This document shows, one piece after another, positions 1 through 8,039 of a stretch of 13,674 bases of DNA. Where the stretch lies: contig CAZUAQ010000090.1 of NCBI GenBank assembly GCA_964618455.1, forward strand, positions 1 through 13,674. The letters run 5' to 3'. The first letter of the stretch is position 1. Every line of letters starts with the position of its first letter. Made by a program: the position numbers and the translations under genes. Under the pieces are notes generated by a model, which searched no databases, had not been told where the DNA came from, and saw nothing but the letters and a program-made list of their open reading frames with translations. The DNA comes from CAZUAQ01 sp964618455. GTDB taxonomy: Bacteria; Planctomycetota; Phycisphaerae; UBA1845; PWPN01.

Positions 1-558
1 GAGTGTGTATTAGGCGCGTCGCCTGACTCTCCAATTCAGGCTGAACCATTACAAGTCCCAGGAGCGCGTCAAGAATCTCTTACAAAAGATGGCTAGCGGG
101 GGGACAATTTCGCTTGAGCCCGAGCACCAACAAACTGCTTCGCTTCATTGCATATTGGGTAAGCATGGTTATCTGGACGGGAATTGGCCCATAACAGGTT
201 GGTACTGTTGGCCCTGTACTTGCTTGTTAACACAGGTCAACCCAGTTTATCGAGGGACGTGAAGCGGTCCAAACCCGGAGGTGGTCCAAAACGTCGTTCC
301 CTCTCGATTTCTCGCTCGTTCAGGCCGCTTTTCGGGAGTCATGGGTAAGGAGCCCGCCGAGCCAATGTTGGCGTGGGGCGTTCCTGCGAATTCGCCCGCG
401 CCCACGTCGCGGATAACCCCCAGGTCGGATGTATGCAATCCTCCGGCAGGTGATGAGGGGCGCGCGACAGAATCATGTCTCTGATCTTGTTGGGAAGGGC
501 GTATGGCCCGCTCTACAGCCGCGTGAGTCGGCCAAGGCGCGCGACAGATACGGCTGGT
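1..558. other. Stretch without a supported gene, low GC at its left end
   Basis: No open frame here has a recognisable product together with a good ribosome binding site. A hand count gives about 48% GC for bases 121-240, against about 68% for 901-960 inside the neighbouring gene, so the first ~260 bases differ in composition. A small inverted repeat (AGGCG, 3-base loop, CGCCT) lies at 12-24. Downstream of the leftward gene that ends at 559 there is a weak GGGC/GCCC hairpin at 497-509 without a convincing T-run, so it is a poor terminator candidate. A 13-bp direct repeat is listed separately. Confidence 0.6.
459..548. repeat. 13-bp direct repeat pair
   Basis: GGCGCGCGACAGA occurs at 459-471 and again at 536-548, 77 bp apart, just downstream of the leftward membrane-protein gene. 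The match is exact. No function is apparent, and a duplication by chance or local slippage cannot be excluded. Confidence 0.4.
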
Positions 559-2214
559 TTACATCACGAAAAAGATGAGGCTCAACGAGGCACAGATCCC
601 TGAGACCCCCATGAACAGCCGCGGTCCCGGTCGCCAGGAGGCCACGAGGTAAAGCACCGCAAGCACCGCCATGGTCGCGACGGGGAGCCAGTCGGGTCGA
701 GTGTTGGAACGCATCAGCGTGACGCCGACCGCCGCCATCGCCGGAGCGATGAACGCGCCGGTCATCATCAGCGGGAACGCGAAAACACGCCGCGTCTTCG
801 ATACCGCCGCCGGAATCGACAGCAGCAGGGCGAGCAGACCGATGACCGCGAGAAGCAACGGCCAGTTCGCCGCCCAGATCTGCGTCACGGCGGCATGCGG
901 TCGCCGCACCATCGCGAAGATGATGGCGGAGGCCGCCGCGATCAGGACGAACCAGGCCAGCGTCTCCTTGCCGGTTCGTTTGGCGGAGGTCGCCAACGCT
1001 CCGAAGAGGAGAACATATCCGATACTCCCCTCGATCCAGCGATAGGTTTCCGCATCGGACACAATGACGTTGGGAAACAGAGGCCACACGGCCAGGTGCA
1101 TGCCCATCAGGCCGGCAGTGGCGCCGACGAGATACCCGACCCGTTCGGTGACGAAGATCATTCGCCCACTCGTGGTCCACGCCCGCCCCTCGTCAAGCTG
1201 CTGCTTCCACACCGACGCCAGCCAGTACCAGAACCAGCACATGATCGACAGACTGAGCAACGCACGATTGAAGACTTCCGGGAACCAGGTGTCGGGGCTC
1301 TGCAGGGCGTGATCGGGCATGAAACGCATGAAGATGCAGGTCACCGCCAGGGTAATCAGCGCGAGGCCGGCGTCGGCGAGGTTCGCCTCCCACTTCCGGC
1401 CGACGAGCACCAGCATGCAGATCCCGCAGAGCAGGGTGCTGAAGAAGATGGCCGGGTGATACAGGAGGAGGCATCCCAGCACGAGGCTGAGGGCGGCCAC
1501 GATCCCCGCGCTGAGTCGAAAGCCCGGCCAGGCGGGAGGATCCGCAAGCAGGTGATCGAGATGATCCGGCCACGCGTTCCAGCGGCGGTGGTGACGAAAA
1601 TAGCCTTCCAGAAGCGTGAAGGCCGCCACGACCAGCGAAGCCCCCAGGAGGAACCAGATCACCCAGTCGTCATCGCGAACCGACAGGGCGGGCACCACGA
1701 AAGCCACCCAAAGGGCGATCAGGATGAACGTCCAGAACAGAAGCGTGATGAGCGTTGGGTGGCGATGACGCAGCCAGGAGAGCAGCAATGCCGTGGCGAG
1801 TGCCGCCAGGTCGATCAGTCCGAAGGACCAGAAATCGATCACGTGGACCGTTCGATCGAACTGGTAGAACATCGTCCGCAGCAGGACTTCCATGCCGGCG
1901 ACGTACACCATGACGATGCCGGCGATCAGGGCGCAGACCATCGTGGCGACGTTCAGCACCTCCACCGCCTCGCGCCGGGGGGAATCGAGACGACCTTTCG
2001 TGTCCTGCCCGGTCACGAGCGTTGCCAGCAGACTCCATCCCAGGCACATGCCGCAGGCCCAGTGGACCAGGAACGGCGAGGCGCGCATGAGCCGTATGGC
2101 GGGGTTGGCATCCGTGGCGGCGCCGAGGCTCTGGCTGAATGCGATGATGAAACAGCCGACGGTCACGGTGGCGACGATCATCGAAATGGTCAAACCGATG
2201 GGGAAACGGGCCAC
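559..2214 (-). CDS. Polytopic integral membrane protein, function unknown
   Basis: A 551-residue protein made almost entirely of hydrophobic helices. By eye there are about 16-17 membrane segments, for example near residues 8-28, 48-68, 90-110, 125-147, 154-176, 183-203, 235-271, 279-296, 315-335 and several more up to the C-terminus, joined by short Arg/His-rich loops. I see no soluble domain, catalytic motif or known transporter signature. The start is GTG at 2214; GGAG six bases upstream is a good ribosome binding site. The gene lies 49 bp downstream of the TIM-barrel gene on the same strand, so the two are probably co-transcribed. The very long open frame on the opposite strand (895-2478) reads as a low-complexity His/Gln/Arg-rich shadow. 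That this is a real membrane protein is fairly sure; its role is unknown. Confidence 0.85.
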   Translation of the reverse strand: MARFPIGLTISMIVATVTVGCFIIAFSQSLGAATDANPAIRLMRASPFLVHWACGMCLGWSLLATLVTGQDTKGRLDSPRREAVEVLNVATMVCALIAGIVMVYVAGMEVLLRTMFYQFDRTVHVIDFWSFGLIDLAALATALLLSWLRHRHPTLITLLFWTFILIALWVAFVVPALSVRDDDWVIWFLLGASLVVAAFTLLEGYFRHHRRWNAWPDHLDHLLADPPAWPGFRLSAGIVAALSLVLGCLLLYHPAIFFSTLLCGICMLVLVGRKWEANLADAGLALITLAVTCIFMRFMPDHALQSPDTWFPEVFNRALLSLSIMCWFWYWLASVWKQQLDEGRAWTTSGRMIFVTERVGYLVGATAGLMGMHLAVWPLFPNVIVSDAETYRWIEGSIGYVLLFGALATSAKRTGKETLAWFVLIAAASAIIFAMVRRPHAAVTQIWAANWPLLLAVIGLLALLLSIPAAVSKTRRVFAFPLMMTGAFIAPAMAAVGVTLMRSNTRPDWLPVATMAVLAVLYLVASWRPGPRLFMGVSGICASLSLIFFVM

Positions 2215-2263
2215 CGTGGGACTCCATGGAATCGGGGAATCGCGTCTGCCGGAGAGGTCGGGA

Positions 2264-3157
2264 TCACATCGCGTCGGGTGCGGCGAAGGTCACGGCATTC
2301 TTGTCGCCCTTGTAGGCGGTCAACACCTTGGTCTGCTCGAGTTCGGAAAGCGTGGACTTCATGTTCGCCAAAGCCGCCGGCAACGCCGACTCCGGCTCGG
2401 CCAGCGACGCGTTCCAGAGCTTCGGCCAGTGGAACATCAGGTAGCCCCGATAGGCGATCCCGCGAAGGATGTCGATGAAGCGCTCGAAGTCGACGCTCCC
2501 CTCGCCCGGCAGCGCATAGCTCTCCAGGGCGCCGTCATCGCTGAACTTGCCGTCGACGACGTGGACCAGCGCGATTTTCGTTCCGAGACGCGGCACCGAG
2601 AGGGAGTGACGCTCACCGACGGCCAGCGCATGGCAGGGATGCCAGGCCGCCTGAACCGCCGGATGGTTCACCGTGTCCAGCGTGAACCAGAGGTCCCGGC
2701 TTCCGGTGAAGTCCCCGTGATTCTCGAGCAGGAGGGTAACGTTCCGCGAAGAGGCGAAAGGCGCCAGTTCGCTCAGCGCTTCCGCCACGCGTACCAGCGT
2801 CGACTCACGAACGTCATACCTTGGGATTTCGTCGCCGTAGACGCGCACGAACGGGCACTCCAGGGCGGAGGCCAACTCGATGAACTCGCGGGTCTGGGCC
2901 TTGTGCTCGGCGAGTTTCTTCTTCTCTTTCCAGTGGAAGCAGTTGCCCGACTCCAGGCAGACCAGTTTCACCCCCGCCTCCTCGAAGCGCCGGGCCACGC
3001 CCTGGGGATTGCCCGCCAACGCGGGGCAATTCGGCAGATGCAGCTCTCCCTGGAGGCCCCGCAGCGATACGCCGTCGTAACCCATTGATGAGGCTTGGCT
3101 TATGATCGTGTCGAGATCCCAGTCGGGGCATCCCAGCGAACTGAATCCATATTTCAT
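2264..3157 (-). CDS. Sugar phosphate isomerase/epimerase-like TIM-barrel protein
   Basis: The 297-residue length and motif order fit the xylose-isomerase-like TIM-barrel family (AP endonuclease 2 / sugar phosphate isomerase-epimerase), cytosolic enzymes that usually isomerise or epimerise sugars at a divalent metal. Visible landmarks are the N-terminal strand MKYGFSSLG, LLLENHGDF (Glu145), the AAWHPCHAL strand (172-176), LVHVVDG (His199) and FHWPKLW (His243-Trp244). Two positions that are usually metal-binding acids, the Asp after Trp and the Glu before Trp, appear as His173 and His243, so the metal site may be altered or lost. The ATG start at 3157 has GAGGAA five bases upstream. The membrane-protein gene follows after 49 bp. 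The family call is firm; the substrate is unknown and catalysis is uncertain. Confidence 0.85.
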   Translation of the reverse strand: MKYGFSSLGCPDWDLDTIISQASSMGYDGVSLRGLQGELHLPNCPALAGNPQGVARRFEEAGVKLVCLESGNCFHWKEKKKLAEHKAQTREFIELASALECPFVRVYGDEIPRYDVRESTLVRVAEALSELAPFASSRNVTLLLENHGDFTGSRDLWFTLDTVNHPAVQAAWHPCHALAVGERHSLSVPRLGTKIALVHVVDGKFSDDGALESYALPGEGSVDFERFIDILRGIAYRGYLMFHWPKLWNASLAEPESALPAALANMKSTLSELEQTKVLTAYKGDKNAVTFAAPDAM

Positions 3158-3217
3158 CTTCGTTCCTCAGGCCCGAGTGCCGCTCGCGGTCGTGCCCGGC
3201 AGGACCGCAGAAGACTC

Positions 3218-3245
3218 AGGGTAGCAGATTCACTCATGCGGTCAA
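3218..3245 (-). promoter_or_regulatory. Weak promoter candidate for the TIM-barrel gene
   Basis: Reading leftward, TTGACC (3245-3240) and TACCCT (3223-3218) are separated by 16 bp. The -35 matches the sigma-70 consensus at five of six bases, the -10 at only three. It lies about 60 bp upstream of the start at 3157. It would let the isomerase and membrane-protein pair be transcribed independently of the DegT gene 153 bp upstream. Confidence 0.3.
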
Positions 3246-3310
3246 CGTGGGACCACATGTCGCCCTGGAAGCGGCGATGAGAGCCCCAGCGGTGCATTGG
3301 CGGAATCTCC

Positions 3311-4417
3311 CTATAGCAGATCGATCAATTCCCGGCAGACGCGGTCCACGTCCTGCTCTTCGAGTTCGCCGAAGAACGGCAGGGCCAGCGTCCGGTCCGA
3401 CAGGGCTTCACAGATCGGGAAATCGCCGCGCTTGTAGCCGAACTTCTCCACGTAGAACGGCTGCAGGTGGATCGGCGGGAAGTAATTGCTGCAGCCGATG
3501 CCCCGGGCCCGCATCGACTCGATGATCGTATCGCGCTGTTCGGAGGAGTACTCATCGGAGAGGCGTACGACCATGACGAACCAGCTGATCTCATCCTCGG
3601 AGCGGATCTTCATCAGGCTCAATCGCGATTCGCCGGAGAGCCGTTCCAGGTAAAGTTTCGCCACGCGTTCCCGGGAGGCGATGATTTCCCGGATGCGACT
3701 CATCTGGGCAAGCCCGAGCGCACAGTTGATCTCACTCAGGCGGTAGTTGAACCCGAGGCGGGCATGGGCCAGCCACCCCATACCGTCCCGGCCCTGGTTG
3801 CGCATGGACGCCACCTGGTGATGGATTGTTTCGTCATCGGTGACGATCATGCCGCCTTCGCCCGTGGTGATCTGCTTGTTGGGGTAGAAGCCGAAGACGC
3901 CCGCGTGGCCGAAGGTGCCGGCGGCGCGGCTCTTGTATGTCGCCCCGAGCGCTTCGCAGGAATCCTCCACCACGGCGAGGTTGTGCTTTTTCGCGATCTC
4001 CAGCAACGGATCCATATCCGCCACCTGCCCGAAGACGTCGACGGGCAACAGCGCCCGCGTTTTTGAAGTCACCGCCGAAGCGACCGCCTCCGGATCAATG
4101 CTCCAGCTGTCGGGGTCGATGTCCACGAACACCGGGGTCGCGTTGTCGAAGAGGATGCAGTTGGCCGAGGCAATAAAGGAGAAGGGCGTCGTGATGACCT
4201 CGTCGCCTTCCCCCACCTCCAGCGCCCGCAGGCAGAGGTGCAGCGCGCTCGTTCCGCTGTTCACGGCACAGGCGTACTTGCTGCCGACGAACTCGGCCAG
4301 GGCCTGTTCGAACTCAGGCAGGCGCGGCCCGAGAGAGAGCATCGGGGTCTGCATCACCTCCGCCACGGCGTCGCGTTCCGCCTGGGTGATGTCGGGCCGG
4401 GCCAGTGGGATATCCAT
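3311..4417 (-). CDS. DegT/DnrJ/EryC1/StrS-family sugar aminotransferase
   Basis: A 368-residue PLP enzyme of the family that aminates keto-sugars attached to nucleotides. Seen in the sequence: SGTSAL (54-59, phosphate binding), TPFSFIASAN (77-86), VVEDSCEALGA (149-159; Asp152 should pair with the pyridine nitrogen), FYPNKQITTGEGG (177-189; Lys181 is the Schiff-base lysine), NYRLSEI (224-230) and the C-terminal NYFPPIH and ALPFF motifs. Length and all key residues are normal, so it should be active. The ATG at 4417 follows GGAGG with a short spacer. It diverges from the nucleotide-sugar dehydrogenase gene at 4700, which suggests a shared role in making an amino sugar for surface polysaccharide. 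The exact substrate (perosamine-, ArnB- or WbpE-like) cannot be read from the sequence. Confidence 0.95.
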   Translation of the reverse strand: MDIPLARPDITQAERDAVAEVMQTPMLSLGPRLPEFEQALAEFVGSKYACAVNSGTSALHLCLRALEVGEGDEVITTPFSFIASANCILFDNATPVFVDIDPDSWSIDPEAVASAVTSKTRALLPVDVFGQVADMDPLLEIAKKHNLAVVEDSCEALGATYKSRAAGTFGHAGVFGFYPNKQITTGEGGMIVTDDETIHHQVASMRNQGRDGMGWLAHARLGFNYRLSEINCALGLAQMSRIREIIASRERVAKLYLERLSGESRLSLMKIRSEDEISWFVMVVRLSDEYSSEQRDTIIESMRARGIGCSNYFPPIHLQPFYVEKFGYKRGDFPICEALSDRTLALPFFGELEEQDVDRVCRELIDLL

Positions 4418-4468
4418 GTTTCCTCCCTACTCCGTCGTCTCGATCGTCAGTGAGAAACTAAAAGCACC

Positions 4469-4474
4469 ATTATA
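4469..4474 (-). promoter_or_regulatory. Perfect -10 hexamer upstream of the DegT gene
   Basis: On the minus strand TATAAT (4474-4469) sits within CGGCTATAATGG, about 52 bp before the ATG at 4417, giving a leader of roughly 45 bases. No good -35 is visible at 16-18 bp spacing. An almost identical block (CGGCTATACTGG) precedes the small basic protein gene at 11173-11184, which strengthens the promoter reading. Confidence 0.45.
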
Positions 4475-4610
4475 GCCGCATCCCCGGCAAGCCGACATAG
4501 AGAACGGCGCGTCAGGTCGAATGACAGATACCGATAATGGTTCGCCTTCGAGGCTGTGGAACAGGGAAAACCGATCGGGAACCAACGCGCCCCACGACTC
4601 GTAGGATCCC

Positions 4611-4638
4611 TTGCGTCCACACTGCGAATATCTATGAT
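4611..4638 (+). promoter_or_regulatory. Weak promoter candidate for the nucleotide-sugar dehydrogenase
   Basis: TTGCGT (4611-4616) and TATGAT (4633-4638) are separated by 16 bp and lie 61 bp upstream of the GTG start. The -10 matches five of six bases but the -35 only three, so this is tentative. Confidence 0.25.
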
Positions 4639-4686
4639 GATCGCCTTGCGGTTCGGTGAGACGCCGCCCGCACGGCAGGTTCCCTT

Positions 4687-4693
4687 GAGGAGG
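4687..4693 (+). promoter_or_regulatory. Strong Shine-Dalgarno that fixes the GTG start at 4700
   Basis: GAGGAGG ends six bases before GTG at 4700. The same frame is open from an ATG at 4556, but the extra 48 residues resemble no dehydrogenase N-terminus, and the Rossmann fold begins about 20 residues after the GTG, as is normal. The GTG is therefore the likely start. Confidence 0.75.
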
Positions 4694-4699
4694 AAGATC

Positions 4700-6034
4700 G
4701 TGTCCACGAAACCCCAGTCCGCCGAGGCCATGCTTCAACGTATTTCATCGCGCGAAGCCCACGTGGGTATCCTCGGCATGGGGTACGTCGGCTTGCCGCT
4801 GGCGCGGACATTCTGCACCGCGGGGTTTCCCGTGCTCGGTTACGACATCGACGAGACGAAAGTCGAGAAGCTCAACGCCGGAAAAAGCTACATTCAGCAC
4901 ATTCCGGATGCCACGATCCAGGAACTCAGCGCCAAGAAACTCTTCCAGGCGACCGCCAACCCAGCCGATCTCGAGGCCTGTGACGCGCTGCTCATCTGCG
5001 TGCCGACCCCGCTCTCCAAGATGCGCGACCCGGACATGACCTACGTGGTCAAGACGACGGAGACCATTTCGCAGCATCTGCAGCGCGGTCAGCTCGTGAC
5101 GCTGGAGAGCACAACCTATCCGGGAACGACGAAGGAGCTGTTGAAGCCGATTCTCGAATCCGGCGGCCTGAAAGCGGGCGAAGATTTCTTCCTGGCCTAT
5201 TCTCCCGAGCGCGAGGATCCGGGCCGCAAGGATTTCACGACCGAGACCATTACCAAGCTCGTGGGCGGTTACGACCCGGTCAGCCTGGAGGTGGCGTCGG
5301 CCCTGTACGGCGCGGCCATTGCGAAAGTCGTGCCGGTCAGCAGTTGCGAGGTGGCCGAGGCCGCCAAGATCGTCGAGAACGTCTATCGCAGCGTCAATAT
5401 CGCCATGGTCAATGAGCTGAAGATGCTTTTCGATCGCATGGGGATCGACGTCTGGGAAGTGATCGATGCGGCTAAGACCAAGCCTTTCGGGTTCCAGGCG
5501 TTCTACCCGGGACCGGGCCTGGGCGGCCACTGCATTCCGATCGATCCCTTCTACCTGACGTGGAAGGCGCGGCAGTACGACATGAGTACGCGCTTCATTG
5601 AACTGGCAGGCGAGATCAACACGTTCATGCCGGAATACGTCATCGAACACCTGGCACTGGCCCTCAACGGTCATAAGAAGCCGATCAACGGTTCAAAGAT
5701 CCTTGTGCTCGGGCTGGCGTACAAGAAGGATGTCGACGATATCCGGGAATCCCCGTCCATCGAGCTGATTGAGATGCTTCGTGACCGCGGCGCCGATGTG
5801 GATTACAACGATCCGCATGTGCCGTCCACGCACCGTCAGCGCGACCATGATCTGCAGATGCAATCGGTGCCGCTCACCGAAGAGTCACTGAAAGGCTACG
5901 ACTGCATCCTGATTTCGACGGATCATTCGTCCTACGATTACGAGATGATCGTCAAGCACGCGAAGCTGATCGTGGACACGCGCAATGCGTGCAAGACGGT
6001 CGCGGGCGATAAGCCGAACGTCGTGAAAGCCTGA
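4700..6034 (+). CDS. wbpA: Nucleotide-sugar dehydrogenase, UDP-GlcNAc 6-dehydrogenase (WbpA) type
   Basis: A 444-residue member of the UDP-glucose/GDP-mannose dehydrogenase family, which oxidises C6 of a nucleotide sugar to the uronic acid with two NAD+. Seen: Rossmann motif GILGMGYVGLPLA (23-35), the acidic end of strand two (YDID, 48-51), CVPTPLS (100-106), LESTTYPGT (135-143), YSPEREDPG (167-175), catalytic-domain Lys223 and Asn227 (AAKIVEN), the nucleophile Cys278 in GGHCIP, and the C-terminal GLAYKKDVDDIRESPS (338-353). SYIQHI (63-68) and the RDPDMTYV run (109-116) fit the UDP-N-acetylhexosamine subgroup better than UDP-glucose dehydrogenase. All catalytic residues are present. It diverges from the DegT aminotransferase and converges with the sensor kinase. 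The family is certain; UDP-GlcNAc as substrate is inferred. Confidence 0.93.
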   Translation: MSTKPQSAEAMLQRISSREAHVGILGMGYVGLPLARTFCTAGFPVLGYDIDETKVEKLNAGKSYIQHIPDATIQELSAKKLFQATANPADLEACDALLICVPTPLSKMRDPDMTYVVKTTETISQHLQRGQLVTLESTTYPGTTKELLKPILESGGLKAGEDFFLAYSPEREDPGRKDFTTETITKLVGGYDPVSLEVASALYGAAIAKVVPVSSCEVAEAAKIVENVYRSVNIAMVNELKMLFDRMGIDVWEVIDAAKTKPFGFQAFYPGPGLGGHCIPIDPFYLTWKARQYDMSTRFIELAGEINTFMPEYVIEHLALALNGHKKPINGSKILVLGLAYKKDVDDIRESPSIELIEMLRDRGADVDYNDPHVPSTHRQRDHDLQMQSVPLTEESLKGYDCILISTDHSSYDYEMIVKHAKLIVDTRNACKTVAGDKPNVVKA

Positions 6035-6071
6035 TCTTCCCAACCGGCGATGAGCGGATCCCCCTGAATAT

Positions 6072-6119
6072 CCCCCGCGTCGTCTGGAACGTGTTCATGA
6101 AGTGCGGGGGCCTTTCCTT
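6072..6119 (+). terminator. Candidate intrinsic terminator after the dehydrogenase gene
   Basis: CCCCCGC (6072-6078) can pair with GCGGGGG (6104-6110) and is followed by CCTTTCCTT. The 25-base loop contains a small nested GAAC/GTTC pairing (6087-6096). It sits 37 bp after the stop codon, in the gap where the rightward dehydrogenase and the leftward kinase genes converge. The T-run is interrupted and the loop is long, so efficiency is doubtful. Confidence 0.45.
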
Positions 6120-6149
6120 GGCCTGGAAAAGCCTCTCAAAAAATCTTCA

Positions 6150-8003
6150 TCACTCATTCTGAGGGATGTAGATCGAGAACGTCGTCCCCTCGCCGAGCGT
6201 ACTGGTCAGCTTGACGGTTCCCTTCATGGCGGAAACGCCGTGACGCACGATCGAAAGCCCCAGCCCGGTTCCGGGCATGGTGCCCGCGCGATCACGCGAG
6301 ACCTGGTAGAACCGCTCGAACACCCGATCCCGATCCTCTTCGGGAATCCCGGCTCCCGTGTCCGACACGGAGATTTCCAGTTGACTCCCGTCCGTGTCTT
6401 CACGGAGATGCCTCCGGCAGCGGACGGCGACGGTCCCGCCTTCCGGGGTGAATTTGCACGCGTTATCGACGAGGTTGTCGAGTATCAGGCGGATCAGGTA
6501 CGAGTTCAGCATGACCGCGTCGAGATCGGCGGGCTTGTCCACGACCCACTGGATCCCTTTCTGCGCGAGTTTTTCCTGGTGCCGCTGATAGAGGCCGGTG
6601 AGCACCTCGTGCAGGCTGATCGCGCTGGCTTTGAATCGGGTCGGTGAGGATTCGATGCGCGAAAGATCGAGCAGATCATTCATGATGCTCTCGAGCCGGC
6701 TGCTGTGTCGATCGATCATGTCGACAAAATGATGAGCCCGCTGCGGATCGGAGGTGAAATCGATGTCGAGCAGCGTCTCGGTCGCGCCGCGGATGGCCGA
6801 AAGCGGGGTCCGCAACTCGTGGGAGGCGTTGGCGGCGAAGTCCGTTTTCATCTGGATCATCTGCTGGAACTCGGTCACGTCGGTCAGCACCAGCAGGCGC
6901 CCGCTGATGCGATGCTCGCCCGGATCCTGCGGCATCGACGATCCGGGCAACACAATGTCGCCGGCGCGGGCCAGGATCCAGATCTGCCGCGAGCCGAGTT
7001 GAACCTGAATCCGTGCCTCGTCCTGTTCGTTGTAGCTGGGGCTCTTGTGCGCCTGAAGCATGCCGATGACCGTCTCGTCCTTGATGAATTCGACGACCGG
7101 TTTGCCGATGAGCATCGCTTCCGCCCCGGCGGCCAGGCCGAGCAGGCGTTGCGCGGCGGGGTTGATCAGCACCAGTTTCCCGGCCGCGTCGACGACGATC
7201 ACGCCCTCCTGCAGTTGGGTCAGGAGCGAGGCGAGCGTACGCTTGTGCCGCTCGATGGTGTCCATCTGGTTGGCGAGATTGTCCCGCATCTGGTTGAGCG
7301 ACTGGGCCAGCCCGGCCAGTTCATCCGAGCCGACCACACGGGCGCGTGCGGTCAGATCGCCCCGGGAGAGACTTCGTGCCGCCACGGTGATCCGGCGGAT
7401 CGGGCGGCTCCACAGCATTCCGAGCCCCATGGCGAAGACACACGCCGCGCCGAAGCCGAGCAGGACCACCCTCCAGATCAACCGTTCGTTCGCTTCCACG
7501 CGCCGCGAAATGCTCTGCATGGTCAACGCCACGCGGATCGTCGCTACCGGTTCTTCCTTCACCCCCACGCGGCGGGCCACGTAGAGCAGATCTTCGCCGA
7601 CCGTCTTGGAATACCGTGTCGCCTGTCCCCAGCCCTCGTCGGAATTCAGGGCATCGATGATCTCCGGACGATCGGAGTGGTTCTCCATTTTCGCCGCGTC
7701 GGCGGCCGAGTCCGCCAGCACCGTGCCGTCGGCAAGCGTGACCGTGACGCGTGATCGGATTGGATCGGAGGAGGCGAATTCATTCATCAGCCGATTCAGC
7801 TCCTCGGCATTCTCCGCGGAGATCCGGTGGCCCAGGGTCTCGTGAAGAAGCGTGGCCTGTGAGCGGAGATGCTGAGCGAGATCGGTGCGGGTCAGATTCT
7901 CGACCTCCTCGAGAATCAGCTTCGCGCAGAAAGCAAGCGCCAGCGCAATGAGTAAGGTGTTTCCCAACACAAGCTTAACAATTAGTTGACTGGGCCACCT
8001 CAT
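6150..8003 (-). CDS. phoR: PhoR-type membrane sensor histidine kinase
   Basis: A 617-residue kinase with the full classical layout: first membrane helix (about 9-30), a ~145-residue extracytoplasmic sensor domain (31-176), second helix (about 176-198), HAMP (199-250), a PAS domain (about 255-380, with VIVVDAAGKLVLINPAA), HisKA with the phospho-acceptor His395 in ASHELRTP, and a complete ATPase domain: N box LDNLVDNACKF (Asn514), G1 DTGAGI (548-553), F box FERF, G2 GTGLGLS (578-584). It should phosphorylate the response regulator encoded 36 bp upstream. The sensor domain is larger than in E. coli PhoR, resembling the Gram-positive and cyanobacterial type with a periplasmic loop. The ATG at 8003 lacks a clear Shine-Dalgarno, so translation may be coupled to the regulator gene. 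The kinase class is certain; phosphate as the signal is inferred from domain order and the PhoB-like partner. Confidence 0.93.
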   Translation of the reverse strand: MRWPSQLIVKLVLGNTLLIALALAFCAKLILEEVENLTRTDLAQHLRSQATLLHETLGHRISAENAEELNRLMNEFASSDPIRSRVTVTLADGTVLADSAADAAKMENHSDRPEIIDALNSDEGWGQATRYSKTVGEDLLYVARRVGVKEEPVATIRVALTMQSISRRVEANERLIWRVVLLGFGAACVFAMGLGMLWSRPIRRITVAARSLSRGDLTARARVVGSDELAGLAQSLNQMRDNLANQMDTIERHKRTLASLLTQLQEGVIVVDAAGKLVLINPAAQRLLGLAAGAEAMLIGKPVVEFIKDETVIGMLQAHKSPSYNEQDEARIQVQLGSRQIWILARAGDIVLPGSSMPQDPGEHRISGRLLVLTDVTEFQQMIQMKTDFAANASHELRTPLSAIRGATETLLDIDFTSDPQRAHHFVDMIDRHSSRLESIMNDLLDLSRIESSPTRFKASAISLHEVLTGLYQRHQEKLAQKGIQWVVDKPADLDAVMLNSYLIRLILDNLVDNACKFTPEGGTVAVRCRRHLREDTDGSQLEISVSDTGAGIPEEDRDRVFERFYQVSRDRAGTMPGTGLGLSIVRHGVSAMKGTVKLTSTLGEGTTFSIYIPQNE

Positions 8004-8039
8004 GAAAGGCTGCTCGACGCGGGAGGATGGGGTCGTGGT

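Noticed and set aside
1..49. Possible leftward gene starting with ATG at 49 and leaving the window (begins MVQPELESQ)
   Set aside because: Only about 16 codons are visible, there is no strong ribosome site, and no family can be recognised. It cannot be supported without sequence to the left.
89..262. 57-codon ATG frame on the plus strand at the left edge, rich in Trp and Cys
   Set aside because: No Shine-Dalgarno, no recognisable motif, and short enough to occur by chance in low-GC DNA.
895..2478. 527-codon open frame on the plus strand over the membrane-protein gene
   Set aside because: Its translation is low-complexity His/Gln/Arg/Gly-rich with no domain, typical of the antisense of a GC-rich hydrophobic gene. 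The minus-strand frame has a clear membrane protein and a good ribosome site.
4510..4527. Canonical Pho-box half-site CTGTCAT (minus strand, 4527-4521) upstream of the DegT gene
   Set aside because: The half-site is perfect, but no acceptable second copy occurs at 11 bp; a single 7-mer in a 282-bp gap is not unlikely by chance.
4745..5674. 309-codon open frame on the minus strand within the dehydrogenase gene
   Set aside because: The plus-strand dehydrogenase is unambiguous; this is its antisense shadow.
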